Assembly (NCBI GenBank): GCA_030147525.1
Contig: JASBVF010000007.1
Location: forward strand, 248,001 to 312,000
DNA: 64,000 bases
Reading direction: 5' to 3'
From: Bacteroidota bacterium
Lineage (GTDB): Bacteria > Bacteroidota > Bacteroidia > Chitinophagales > Saprospiraceae
The first letter of the stretch is position 1, and every line of letters begins with the position of its first letter. The position numbers and the translations under genes were made by a program. Below the pieces are notes generated by a model. The model did no database searches. It was not told the DNA's origin and saw only the letters and a list, made by a program, of their open reading frames with translations. This document shows positions 52,295 to 60,371 of the stretch, in pieces.

Positions 52295-52861
52295 ATGAGT
52301 ACCAGAAAAAATGAACGCTCACCAGCACAGCAGGCGGAATTGCTCAGCACCCTGAAAGCCCGTTTTGAAAAAAACAAACACCGCCACAAAAACATCGAAT
52401 GGACGGACGTACTGGCCAGTCTGGAAGCCTATCCTCAAAAACTTTGGTCGCTCCACCTCATGGAAGAAACCGGCGGAGAACCGGACATCGTTGGCCACGA
52501 TGAAAAGACGGGAGAATACATTTTTTATGATTGCTCGCCCGAAAGCCCCAAAGGCCGCCGGAGTCTTTGCTATGATCGGGAAGCCTGGGAAAAACGGAAA
52601 GAGCACAAACCTGCGGATAATGTTCTGGATATGGCCGCCTCCATGGGTATCGAGATTTTAACCGAAGAAGAATACAGGGCACTACAGCAACTTGGGAAAT
52701 TCGACCTGAAAACGTCGAGTTGGGTAAAAACGCCTGCTGCCATCCGAAAACTCGGTGGCGCTATCTTCTGCGATCGCCGTTACGATCATGTTTTTACTTA
52801 TCACAACGGAGCGGAATCTTACTACGCCGCCAGGGGATTCCGGGGTAAGCTGAGTGTGTGA
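52295..52861 (+). CDS. DUF4256-family protein
   Basis: The 188-residue protein follows the DUF4256 pattern: LLSTLKARFEKNKHRH, then WSLHLMEETGGEPDIVGHDE, FYDCSPESPKGRRSLCYDRE, ILTEEEYRALQQLGKFDLKT and SSWVKTPAAIRKLGGAIFCD. The family is conserved in many bacteria with unknown role. It has no signal and precedes the AraC gene at 52927, though the two may be separate units. Confidence 0.9.
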   Translation: MSTRKNERSPAQQAELLSTLKARFEKNKHRHKNIEWTDVLASLEAYPQKLWSLHLMEETGGEPDIVGHDEKTGEYIFYDCSPESPKGRRSLCYDREAWEKRKEHKPADNVLDMAASMGIEILTEEEYRALQQLGKFDLKTSSWVKTPAAIRKLGGAIFCDRRYDHVFTYHNGAESYYAARGFRGKLSV

Positions 52862-52903
52862 ATGCCGGTGGTTTTTCCCAAAGGGGCTTGCTTGCCGGAA
52901 TAG

Positions 52904-52913
52904 TTTGATTTTC
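52904..52913 (+). promoter_or_regulatory. single AraC-type half-site upstream of 52927
   Basis: TTTGATTTTC, the conserved distal half of the direct repeats, lies 13 bases before the AraC start codon. No second half-site is found 21 bases away. It may give weak autoregulation or be coincidence. Confidence 0.4.
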
Positions 52914-52926
52914 TTAACTTCACCCC

Positions 52927-53805
52927 ATGAAAAATGCAACTACCCGTCCACTTTCCGATTTCAACAGCGAACTAAAACTCAAAGGCTTCAACGTCTTTCA
53001 AATCGAAGAAGACGCCACCGCTACCCGCATTTACAGCCGGAAGGATTTTTATAAAATCTGCCTGACCACCGGCAAGAGCATCATCCACTACGCTGACCGG
53101 AGCTATGACATGGACGGCACGATTTTGTTTTTCGGCAACCCACATATCCCGTATTCCTGGGAGACGATTTCAACCAGATACGTCGGTTATACCGTCCTTT
53201 TTTCGGAAGAATTCATTCAACTGTCCGATCGCTCCGAGAGCCTGTTGCAGTCGCCCTTGTTTAAAATTGGCGGCACGCCCGTGTTGAATATTTCGGAAAA
53301 GCAACGGGAGTTTTTGAACGGCATTTTTCAGAAAATGATAGAGGAGCAGCAGGCAGATTACGCCTACAAGGCCGACCTCATCCGCAACTACATCCACCTG
53401 ATCATCCATGAGGCGCTGAAGATGCAGCCTTCCGAAAACTACACGCAGGACAAAAACGCCGCCGCCCGCATCACCCGTGTTTTCATGGAACTGCTGGAAC
53501 GGCAGTTCCCGGTGGAAAGCCCCGAACGTCCACTGCAACTGAAAACCGCCAAGGATTATGCGGACAACCTGGCCGTCCATGTCAACCACCTCAACCGCTC
53601 GCTGAAAGAAGTCACCGGCAAATCCACCACCACGCTCATCAATGAACGAATCGCCGGCGAAGCCAAGGCCATCCTCCTGCACACGGACTGGAACGTGACG
53701 GATGTAGCCTATGCGCTCGGTTTTGAGTACCCCACCTATTTCAATAATTTCTTCAAAAAAATGACGGGGACGAACCCCAAGTCGGTGCGGATGCAGGAGG
53801 CTTAA
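52927..53805 (+). CDS. AraC-family transcriptional regulator
   Basis: The 292-residue protein has an N-terminal cupin-like sensor (FYKICLTTGKSIIHYADRSY, LFFGNPHIPYSWE) and a C-terminal AraC DNA-binding domain (LAVHVNHLNRSLKEVTGKST, then WNVTDVAYALGFEYPTYFNN). It is a paralogue of the 58023 product, with the same HVNHLNR and NNFFKKM elements. These two are the best candidates to bind the 21-base direct repeats seen at five nearby promoters. It is followed by a divergent-free acetyltransferase gene with such a box. Confidence 0.94.
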   Translation: MKNATTRPLSDFNSELKLKGFNVFQIEEDATATRIYSRKDFYKICLTTGKSIIHYADRSYDMDGTILFFGNPHIPYSWETISTRYVGYTVLFSEEFIQLSDRSESLLQSPLFKIGGTPVLNISEKQREFLNGIFQKMIEEQQADYAYKADLIRNYIHLIIHEALKMQPSENYTQDKNAAARITRVFMELLERQFPVESPERPLQLKTAKDYADNLAVHVNHLNRSLKEVTGKSTTTLINERIAGEAKAILLHTDWNVTDVAYALGFEYPTYFNNFFKKMTGTNPKSVRMQEA

Positions 53806-53824
53806 AGACTTTTTCTATCCATTG

Positions 53825-53889
53825 TTTGATTTTCTTATTGATTGGTTTGATAGTCATTAGCCTTGCCCATGTCAACGAGGGTAATTTTG
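53825..53889 (+). promoter_or_regulatory. promoter with 21-base AraC-type direct repeat, for 53926
   Basis: TTTGATTTTC (53825-53834) and TTTGATAGTC (53846-53855) are 21 bases apart. One base further is the -33 position, then 21 bases and a perfect -7 element TAATTTTG (53882-53889). Confidence 0.75.
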
Positions 53890-53925
53890 TGTTGCAATCC
53901 TGAAAACAGAAAAGCGACACAGAAA

Positions 53926-54495
53926 ATGAGCAAAGACAAAAAAGACATCTTCGAAAGAATGCTGGCCAGCGAGCCAGTCCCGATGAACGACCCGGAGTAT
54001 CCAAAGGTATTCGAAGCCGTTTCCCGCACGATGGAGTTGTCCGCTGCGCTCAATACTTCCACCAACATCGACCAAATCCGGGAGCGGTTGGGTGAAATAA
54101 CCGGACAGCAAATTGATGGCAGTACTCGCATTTTCATTCCATTTCACACCAATTTCGGGCGGCACATCCGCCTGGGCAAAAACGTCTTCATCAACCATGA
54201 CTGCACCTTTCTCGATTTGGGTGGCATTACCATCGAAGATGAGGTGATGATTGGTCCGAAGGTCAGCCTTATTTCAGAGAATCACCCTATCAACCCGAAA
54301 GAGCGGAAAATACTCGACCTGAAGCCGGTCGTCATAAAACGCAACGCATGGATTGGTGCGGGCGCTATCATTTTACCCGGTGTAACTGTCGGTGAAAATG
54401 CGGTCGTGGCGGCCGGAGCAGTGGTAACAGAGAACGTCCCGGACAACAGCGTTGCAGGCGGTGTACCAGCAAAATTTATCAAATGGATTGGATAA
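53926..54495 (+). CDS. sugar O-acetyltransferase (hexapeptide family)
   Basis: The start at 53926 (MSKDKKDIFERMLASEPVPM) is preferred. The 189-residue protein matches the maltose/galactoside acetyltransferase family: LGEITGQQIDGSTRIFIPFH, IRLGKNVFINHDCTFLD and the left-handed helix AWIGAGAIILPGVTVGENAV, with active-site histidine in ENHPI. It transfers acetyl from acetyl-CoA to a sugar or other acceptor. It overlaps the next gene by 13 bases, so the two are translationally coupled. Confidence 0.93.
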   Translation: MSKDKKDIFERMLASEPVPMNDPEYPKVFEAVSRTMELSAALNTSTNIDQIRERLGEITGQQIDGSTRIFIPFHTNFGRHIRLGKNVFINHDCTFLDLGGITIEDEVMIGPKVSLISENHPINPKERKILDLKPVVIKRNAWIGAGAIILPGVTVGENAVVAAGAVVTENVPDNSVAGGVPAKFIKWIG

Positions 54496-54977
54496 TTTAC
54501 AAACAAGCATTCGTCTTCCTTTTGGTCTGTCTCGGCAGCCATTTTTCAGCCTGCCAGCCTGAACACGAACAAATTCCGTTGGCAGCGCAGGATGAAATTT
54601 TAAACGATTCCTCAAACACAGCTACCATGCAAATAAAAATAACGGTCGGCGAAAAAACGCTCACTGCCACCTTGTACGACAGCCCCGCAGCCAAAGACTT
54701 CGCCTCGCTGCTGCCACTTACTTTGACACTCCGTGACTACAACTCCACAGAAAAGATAAGTGACCTCCCCCGGAAATTGTCCACGAAGGACGCACCGGCA
54801 GGCCACGACCCTTCACCGGGCGACATTACTTACTACGCTCCCTGGGGAAACCTGGCGATTTTTTACCGGGATTTCAGTTATTCAACCGGGCTTGTTTTGC
54901 TGGGAAAGATAGATGGCGACCTGGGCACATTGAGCGCCCCGGGCAACCTGGAAGCCACCATCGAAAGGATGCAATAA
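54483..54977 (+). CDS. cyclophilin-like fold lipoprotein
   Basis: The 164-residue product has a lipoprotein signal with the lipobox FSAC (HFSAC, residue ~24). The mature part is a cyclophilin-like beta fold (KITVGEKTLTATLYDSPAAK, then DITYYAPWGNLAIFYRDFSY). Relatives are often co-encoded with acetyltransferases and cupins, as here. A second in-frame ATG at residue ~49 would give the cytosolic form. It may bind a ligand rather than isomerise prolines, as the catalytic residues of cyclophilins are not evident. Confidence 0.88.
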   Translation: MDWIIYKQAFVFLLVCLGSHFSACQPEHEQIPLAAQDEILNDSSNTATMQIKITVGEKTLTATLYDSPAAKDFASLLPLTLTLRDYNSTEKISDLPRKLSTKDAPAGHDPSPGDITYYAPWGNLAIFYRDFSYSTGLVLLGKIDGDLGTLSAPGNLEATIERMQ

Positions 54978-54993
54978 ACACTTACCAAAATTT

Positions 54994-55482
54994 ATGATGA
55001 TGAAAATAGTATGCAACATGGTTTTAGTGCTGGCATTGGCCTTGATGGCCAGCTGTCGGGAACAAGTAGATTCAACCACGACCGGAAGTGAAATCCAGGC
55101 GATTTTCCCGCAAGGACAAAAAGGCCCCGCTGAATATTTCACCGGCAACGCCTACAACTACGGCCTTGTCCCGGCGGATTCGACCTACACGACCCTCATC
55201 GGCAACGTCTATTTCGAGCCAGGCGCCCGGAGCAACTGGCATACCCACCCCGGCGGCCAGATTTTAATCATCACCGACGGCGTGGGCTTCTATCAGGAGG
55301 AGGGAAGCCCGAAAAAAATCATGCGAAAAGGCGATGTGGTAAAATGTCCGCCAGATGTGAAACACTGGCATGGCGCCAGCCCGGACACCGGATTGCAGCA
55401 GCTTTACATCGTTCCCAACACGGAAAAGGGGATTGTGAACTGGATGGAACCGGTGACGGATGAAGTTTACAATAAAGAATAA
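54994..55482 (+). CDS. cupin lipoprotein
   Basis: The 162-residue protein has a lipobox (LMASC) and then a cupin barrel with the metal-binding residues in SNWHTHPGGQILIITDGVGF and CPPDVKHWHGAS. The domain is close to the cupin part of the 39240 product. It should bind a metal and act in the envelope, perhaps as a dioxygenase or carboxymuconolactone-type protein. It is the third gene of the 53926 operon and ends at a hairpin terminator. Confidence 0.9.
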   Translation: MMMKIVCNMVLVLALALMASCREQVDSTTTGSEIQAIFPQGQKGPAEYFTGNAYNYGLVPADSTYTTLIGNVYFEPGARSNWHTHPGGQILIITDGVGFYQEEGSPKKIMRKGDVVKCPPDVKHWHGASPDTGLQQLYIVPNTEKGIVNWMEPVTDEVYNKE

Positions 55483-55494
55483 ATCTGACTGAAA

Positions 55495-55528
55495 AGACCT
55501 GTTAGCACTTTGAGGTGCTAACAGGTCT
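55495..55528. terminator. hairpin terminator
   Basis: A perfect 14-base stem (AGACCTGTTAGCAC, 55495-55508, with 55515-55528) has a six-base loop. Its core CTGTTAGCAC...GTGCTAACAG is shared with the hairpin at 25569. It separates the cupin gene from the alcohol dehydrogenase gene. Confidence 0.7.
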
Positions 55529-55627
55529 AACATCCCTAACTCATTTCGTGGCAAACAACAACGTATCGTTTACCGCCGTGCAGGCCGTAAACAGTGGGCT
55601 TTTTTGCCCTAAAAAAATAACAGCATC

Positions 55628-56821
55628 ATGGAAAAACAAGGCAATCAGCAGCCAACCGGGACAACCCGGAGAAAATTCATTCAACAATCTGCTGTGATGG
55701 GCACGGGCATGTTGCTCGCCAACCCGGCACAGTCATTTTCAAACTTTCATCCAATCGACATGACAAAAAATATCAAATCAAAAGGTTACGCCGCTAAGGA
55801 TGCATCAGGAAAACTCAGCCCCTGGACCTTCGAGCGCAGGCCAGTGGGCGACAACGACGTTTTGATTGACATAAAATTCGCCAGCATCTGCCATTCCGAC
55901 ATTCACCAGATGAAAGGCGACTGGGGCCCGCAGCAATATCCGCAGGTGCCCGGCCATGAAATCGTCGGCGTCGTTGCAGCCGTCGGAAAGAACGTCACGA
56001 AGTTCAAAATCGGCGACCGGGCGGGCGTCGGCTGCATGGTGGACAGTTGCCTGGAGTGCGACAGTTGCAAACACGGCGAAGAGCATTACTGCGACCGGGG
56101 CGAGACGCTTTTCACCTACGGTTATCCCGATAAAAAATCCCCCACCGGCATCACGCAGGGCGGCTACGCCAACAACATCGTCGTGCGGGACCACTTTGCG
56201 GTGCACATCCCCGAGCACATTACTTTTGAGGAAGCGGCGCCGCTGCTCTGTGCAGGCATCACCACCTATTCGCCCCTGATGAACGCCAATTTTAAAATTG
56301 GCGACAAAGTCGGGGTGGCAGGCATCGGCGGCTTGGGCCACATGGCTGTGAAACTGGCCGTCTCCAAAGGTGCAGAAGTTTATGCCTTCACCACCTCGCC
56401 GGACAAGGTGAAGGACATCCTTTCCTTTGGCGCCAAAGAGGCCATCGTGGTGGACGACCTCGCCAAGCTGGCCCCGTACAAAGCCAGGCTGGACTACATG
56501 ATTTCCACCATTCCCGTGCAGTTCGACGTGGCGGCTTACACCTCGGTGGTAAAACCTTACGGAACCTTCACGCAGGTGGGCATGCCCGTGGGTTTTGAGC
56601 TTTCGCTCAGCAACATCGGCCTGTCCATTTCCAGGGTTAACTTCAACGCCTCTCTCATCGGCGGCATCCCGGAAACGCAGGAGGTGATTCATTACTGTGC
56701 AGACAATAACGTGCGCCCGCAAATTCAAATCATCAAAGCGGAGGAGATAAACGATGCCTGGGAGAAGGTGCTGAGCAAGCAGGCCCGGTACCGGTACGTG
56801 ATTGATGCGGGGAGTTTTTAG
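55628..56821 (+). CDS. exported zinc-dependent alcohol dehydrogenase
   Basis: The first ~45 residues hold a twin-arginine-like leader (TRRKFIQQSAVMGTGMLLAN), unusual for this family. The enzyme (about 345 residues) is a YahK/CAD-type medium-chain dehydrogenase: ICHSDIHQMKGDWGPQQYPQ, GHEIVG, the structural zinc cysteines CLECDSCKHGEEHYC and the Rossmann motif GIGGLGHMAVK. It should act on alcohols or aldehydes with NADP(H). If the leader is functional it acts outside the cytosol, where NADP(H) is scarce. A start at the second ATG (residue ~44) would give a cytosolic enzyme. Confidence 0.92.
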   Translation: MEKQGNQQPTGTTRRKFIQQSAVMGTGMLLANPAQSFSNFHPIDMTKNIKSKGYAAKDASGKLSPWTFERRPVGDNDVLIDIKFASICHSDIHQMKGDWGPQQYPQVPGHEIVGVVAAVGKNVTKFKIGDRAGVGCMVDSCLECDSCKHGEEHYCDRGETLFTYGYPDKKSPTGITQGGYANNIVVRDHFAVHIPEHITFEEAAPLLCAGITTYSPLMNANFKIGDKVGVAGIGGLGHMAVKLAVSKGAEVYAFTTSPDKVKDILSFGAKEAIVVDDLAKLAPYKARLDYMISTIPVQFDVAAYTSVVKPYGTFTQVGMPVGFELSLSNIGLSISRVNFNASLIGGIPETQEVIHYCADNNVRPQIQIIKAEEINDAWEKVLSKQARYRYVIDAGSF

Positions 56822-56862
56822 AGTCTTTAGGATTTGTCAGAAGTCCGGGGTAATTCAGGAAG

Positions 56863-56910
56863 TCACCCGTTCCTAAATCTCTCCGGGCTTGTCCCTACCT
56901 TTTTTGAGAA
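56863..56910 (-). repeat. displaced 3'-end copy of the AraC gene 58023
   Basis: These bases match 58023-58070, the 3' end of the AraC gene, in the same orientation (about 88% over 45 bases). Translated on the minus strand they read KKVGTSPERFRNG and then a stop, like KKMVGTSPGRFRNG in the gene. It lies immediately before the YhcG gene, which separates it from the intact copy. Confidence 0.8.
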
Positions 56911-56926
56911 AATTGAATGAGCAGGG

Positions 56927-57967
56927 TTACCTGTTTCGATGTTCAATCAGTTTTTTGGAAGCAACAAAAAACTGGTGGAGCTTTCGTTTCAAGAGGTCTT
57001 TGGGCAGGAGTTCGGTGATGTAGCTGGCGACCCTGACGTTTGTGTTGTCTAATTGCAGCAGTTCAATCTGCTCATGATTGCCTTCGGCGCACAAAATCAA
57101 CCCGATGGGCGGTTCTTCACCGGGTTCGGTTTCGTATTTTTCCAGCCAGCGGAGGTAAAGTTCCATCTGGCTTTTGTAACCCGCTTCGAACTTCCCGATT
57201 TTCAGGTCTATGGCAATCAGTCTTTTCAGTTTCCGGTGGTAAAACAGCAGGTCGAGCGAATAGTCTTTCCCGTCAATGACCATCCGCTTCTGCCGCTCAA
57301 GAAATGCAAAGCCACGACCCAATTCGAGCAGGAATTGTTCAATTTTGGCGAGGATAGCCTGTTCGAGATCTTTTTCGAGGTAAGTGTCTTTCAAGCCCAA
57401 AAAATCAAGCACATAAGGGTCTTTGAACACGAGGTCGGGACTGAGTTTGTCCTCCTCTTTCAGGGCTTGCAGTTCCAGTTTGGCAAGTTCTTCCGGCTTT
57501 TGTGAAATGGCGGTTCGTTCGAAGAGCATGGAGCGGATTTTATCACGCAGGGTGCGTACCGACCAGTTTTCAATACGGCAGAGTTGGGCGTAAAACTCCA
57601 CTTGCAGTTCGTCATTCAAATAAATTATTTCTTTGAAATGCGACCAACTCAATTGTCTCCACAGTGTAGAGACAATTTCCATATCGGGGAAAACTTCTGC
57701 AAATTTGACGAAATGCCGGAGCTGCTTCTCGCTCCAACCTTTCCCGAATTCTTCGGTCAATTGTCGTGACAGTGTAGAGACAATTTGTTTTCCGTATTCT
57801 GCCCGTTCGTTTTGCAGGACTTCCTCATTGATGCGCCTGCCAATATTCCAGTACAACATCGTAACTGTAATATTTACAGTGCGGCTGACTGCCTGGCGGG
57901 CATCTTCAATCAATTGCCTGATGTCGGTAAACAACTCGTGGTTGGGTTGGGAGGGTTCGTTTTTCAT
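56927..57967 (-). CDS. YhcG-family PD-(D/E)XK nuclease (DUF1016)
   Basis: The start at 57967 gives a 346-residue protein. Its N-terminal half is the DUF1016 helical region (RQLIEDARQAVSRTVNITVT, then MLYWNIGRRINEE), and its C-terminal half is the nuclease fold with DLLFYHRKLKRLIAIDLKIG (catalytic D and DxK) and ILCAEGNHEQIELL. Inside it, VSTLSRQL and VSTLWRQL recur 40 residues apart, an expansion by short duplication. It probably cuts DNA, often in mobile or defence contexts. The promoter appears to lie inside the insert. Its position between two copies of an AraC 3' end marks it as an inserted cassette. Confidence 0.93.
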   Translation of the reverse strand: MKNEPSQPNHELFTDIRQLIEDARQAVSRTVNITVTMLYWNIGRRINEEVLQNERAEYGKQIVSTLSRQLTEEFGKGWSEKQLRHFVKFAEVFPDMEIVSTLWRQLSWSHFKEIIYLNDELQVEFYAQLCRIENWSVRTLRDKIRSMLFERTAISQKPEELAKLELQALKEEDKLSPDLVFKDPYVLDFLGLKDTYLEKDLEQAILAKIEQFLLELGRGFAFLERQKRMVIDGKDYSLDLLFYHRKLKRLIAIDLKIGKFEAGYKSQMELYLRWLEKYETEPGEEPPIGLILCAEGNHEQIELLQLDNTNVRVASYITELLPKDLLKRKLHQFFVASKKLIEHRNR

Positions 57968-58022
57968 GGCATGTTTTAGTTGAAAATGAATCAACCTCGA
58001 AAGATAAAAACATCTTTCAATC

Positions 58023-58922
58023 TCACCCATTCCTAAACCTCCCCGGGCTTGTCCCCACCATTTTTTTGAAAAAATTATTAAAATGCGTCACCTCTGAAAA
58101 CCCCAGCGACCAGGCAATTTCCGACACGTTCCACTGGCTGTGTTTCAGCATGATTTTCGATTCCTGCAGGATGCGCTCGCCGATGAGTTGCGAGGTCGTT
58201 TTGCCGGCGGTTTCCTTTATGGCCCGGTTCAGGTGGTTGACGTGTACGTTGAGTTGCTGCGCAAAGTCAGAAGGGCTGCGCAGGCTCACCTGCGGGTGAT
58301 TTTCTTCGATGGGGAACTGCCGCTCCAGCAACTCCATGAATATCGTTGAAATGCGCTGCGAGGCGTTCATCGGCTGTTTGTCAAACTTCGAACTGGGTTG
58401 CAACTTCATGGCAAAATGCAACAGTTCGAACACCAGGTTGCGCAGCATATCGTACTTGTGGATGTAGTCTGAATTGATTTCCTCGTACATCCGTTCGTAG
58501 ATGCGCTTCACGGAGAGCACCTGCTCGTCCGACAGTTCGAACACATGCTCGCCCGTGGGGTGGAAGACCGAATACTGCCGGATGTCGCCAAACTGGTGGA
58601 AAAACTGCTGGTTGAAAATGCAGTACACACCCTCCCGGATATTCTCCAGATGGAGGCAGCGGTAAGGAATCAGCGGGTTGGAGAAAAACAGCGCCTGCTT
58701 TTCAATATTGACCACTTTGTCGGCATACTGCATCTCAATATCACCCTCCACCAGCATAATTTTATAAAAATCCCGCCGGCGGTAGGGCAGCGTACGGGTC
58801 TTGCCTGGTTCCACCGGTTCGTGTTGAAACAGGTTGAAATGGCCGATTTCGTTTCGCAGATTCTCGGGTATCCAGGTGGCTTTCCTTTTGTAAAATTCTT
58901 CTAATGTTTCAGGTTTTTTCAT
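58023..58922 (-). CDS. AraC-family transcriptional regulator, paralogue
   Basis: The 299-residue protein has an N-terminal sensor (FYKIMLVEGDIEMQYADKVV, ALFFSNPLIPYRCLHLE) and an AraC DNA-binding domain (LNVHVNHLNRAIKETAGKTT, then WNVSEIAWSLGFSEVTHFNN). It is paralogous to the 52927 protein and probably recognises the same direct repeat. Its 3' end is intact but copied once more at 56863, with a YhcG gene between. It lies near the outer-membrane barrel gene at 58980 that carries the box. Confidence 0.94.
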   Translation of the reverse strand: MKKPETLEEFYKRKATWIPENLRNEIGHFNLFQHEPVEPGKTRTLPYRRRDFYKIMLVEGDIEMQYADKVVNIEKQALFFSNPLIPYRCLHLENIREGVYCIFNQQFFHQFGDIRQYSVFHPTGEHVFELSDEQVLSVKRIYERMYEEINSDYIHKYDMLRNLVFELLHFAMKLQPSSKFDKQPMNASQRISTIFMELLERQFPIEENHPQVSLRSPSDFAQQLNVHVNHLNRAIKETAGKTTSQLIGERILQESKIMLKHSQWNVSEIAWSLGFSEVTHFNNFFKKMVGTSPGRFRNG

Positions 58923-58979
58923 GGCGTAAAAGTTACTTTATTCAAACAAACCAACACCTTCCCGAAAGGAAGAGCTGGT

Positions 58980-59768
58980 TTACCGTTCCACAAAACGCTT
59001 CCCAAACGCATACGTCGCCCCCACATTCCACTCAAAATCGCTTACGTCGATATTTGATTTCACTGCTTTGTTCATCATCGTTCCGACGGAAAACGGCCAC
59101 TGACGGTGGGCCAGCGTCAGGCCGCCAGCCGCATAAATGCCATCTTCATCATCAATTCTAAGATAATAAACCTGCGGGTTGAACCGGAGGTAAAGCTGCT
59201 TCGTGAGCGGGATGTCGTTAAAATCGGCACGGACGGAAAGGAAAGAATTGGTTGTGGCAACCTCTTTCTCAATACCCCTGCCGAAAATACCGTACATGCC
59301 CAGGGATATATTTTTTTTGAGTTTGTAAACAGCCAATATTTCCAGGGGTGGATAGAAACGCCTCGCCTTGATAACATCCTTGCGGGTAGTGTCTTCAAGC
59401 ACGCTGGCACTCTTGAAGTTAATGGCGGGTGCGTGGGTGCCCAGGTAGAAGTCGAACTTTTCCTTCCTGACCAATTGATATCGCCAGATAAAAATAAACG
59501 ACCAGGGTTTGTAGTCCAGCATAGAGTACCAGAATTGCGGATGAAAACTGAATCGTCCCCTCCCGCTGATGTTGAACCCGGTCTGTATGGCCGGCTTTCC
59601 CAGCGAGAAGGTCGGCACGAGCGAGAAACCGTTGCTGTTGGCGTTGACGGTGCCGCTGAAGTTCAGTTCGGTCTTCGTGGTATCTGTTTCTTGTGAAACG
59701 GCGAAGCCGGCGGTCAACAGCAGGCCGGCGAGCAATAGTGTTTTTTTGAAAAAAGCTGGTTGTCGCAT
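58980..59768 (-). CDS. predicted outer-membrane beta-barrel protein
   Basis: The 262-residue product has a signal peptide (MRQPAFFKKTLLLAGLLLTA, cleavage after FAVSQ). Barrel-like strands follow (LNFSGTVNANSNGFSLVPTF, SFIFIWRYQLVRKEKFDFYL, AGGLTLAHRQWPFSVGTMMN) and the end WNVGATYAFGKRFVER. It has no named family. It lies between an AraC gene and the glyoxalase gene (59967, divergent), and its promoter has the AraC-type box. Confidence 0.8.
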   Translation of the reverse strand: MRQPAFFKKTLLLAGLLLTAGFAVSQETDTTKTELNFSGTVNANSNGFSLVPTFSLGKPAIQTGFNISGRGRFSFHPQFWYSMLDYKPWSFIFIWRYQLVRKEKFDFYLGTHAPAINFKSASVLEDTTRKDVIKARRFYPPLEILAVYKLKKNISLGMYGIFGRGIEKEVATTNSFLSVRADFNDIPLTKQLYLRFNPQVYYLRIDDEDGIYAAGGLTLAHRQWPFSVGTMMNKAVKSNIDVSDFEWNVGATYAFGKRFVER

Positions 59769-59795
59769 ATGTTTTTATTTATAATTTTCACACTG

Positions 59796-59859
59796 CAAAG
59801 AAATGAGCTATAGCAGTGTTTTCGCAACAAATTTCAAAGTAATACTTACGAAAATCAAA
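59796..59859 (-). promoter_or_regulatory. promoter with 21-base AraC-type direct repeat, for 58980
   Basis: On the minus strand TTTGATTTTC (59859-59850) and TTTGAAATTT (59838-59829) are 21 bases apart. The -33 position follows directly, then 21 bases and TTTCTTTG (59803-59796). The site could also act on the divergent glyoxalase gene. Confidence 0.75.
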
Positions 59860-59966
59860 CAGTATTCATTGGTCTGAGAGTTTTTTCAAAATCTTTGCAA
59901 AAGAGGATAGCCCGAGTCGAAAAGACGGACTCGCTGACAAGACATTCAATCAAAACACCATCAAAC

Positions 59967-60344
59967 ATGAAACAGAATATTCTTGAAACCCGCTACGTGC
60001 TGGCTGTGCAAAACCTGACTGCTTCCGTAGGTTATTACACCGAAAAACTGGGTTTTACGACCGATTGGACACACGAAGGTTGGCATCAGCTGCGCCGGGA
60101 GCATTTTGTTGTGATGCTGGGCGAATGTCCTGACGATCGTTCGGCCTTTGAAACCCGTAACCACTCCTACTTCGCATACGTGCAGGTGGAAGACGTTGAT
60201 GAAATGCATAGTGAACTGGCTGCCAAGGGTGTGGAAATTCATTATGCTTTGGGTAGCAAACCCTGGGGAATGCGGGAATTCGGCATCATTACCATCGACG
60301 GGCATCGCATCATGTTTGGCCAGCAACTATCCTCTGACCGGTAG
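59967..60344 (+). CDS. glyoxalase/bleomycin resistance-type protein
   Basis: The start at 59967 (MKQNILETRYVLAVQNLTAS) is preferred over an upstream ATG at 59895. The 125-residue protein has the VOC fold (VGYYTEKLGFTTDWTHEGWH, then VQVEDVDEMHSELAAKGVEI) with candidate metal ligands in the second repeat (EFGIITIDGHRIMFGQ). Its substrate is unknown. It is divergent from the barrel gene at 58980 and co-oriented with the MBL-fold gene. Confidence 0.92.
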   Translation: MKQNILETRYVLAVQNLTASVGYYTEKLGFTTDWTHEGWHQLRREHFVVMLGECPDDRSAFETRNHSYFAYVQVEDVDEMHSELAAKGVEIHYALGSKPWGMREFGIITIDGHRIMFGQQLSSDR

Positions 60345-60371
60345 CAATCGGGTAGTTCAAAAGAAAATGAA

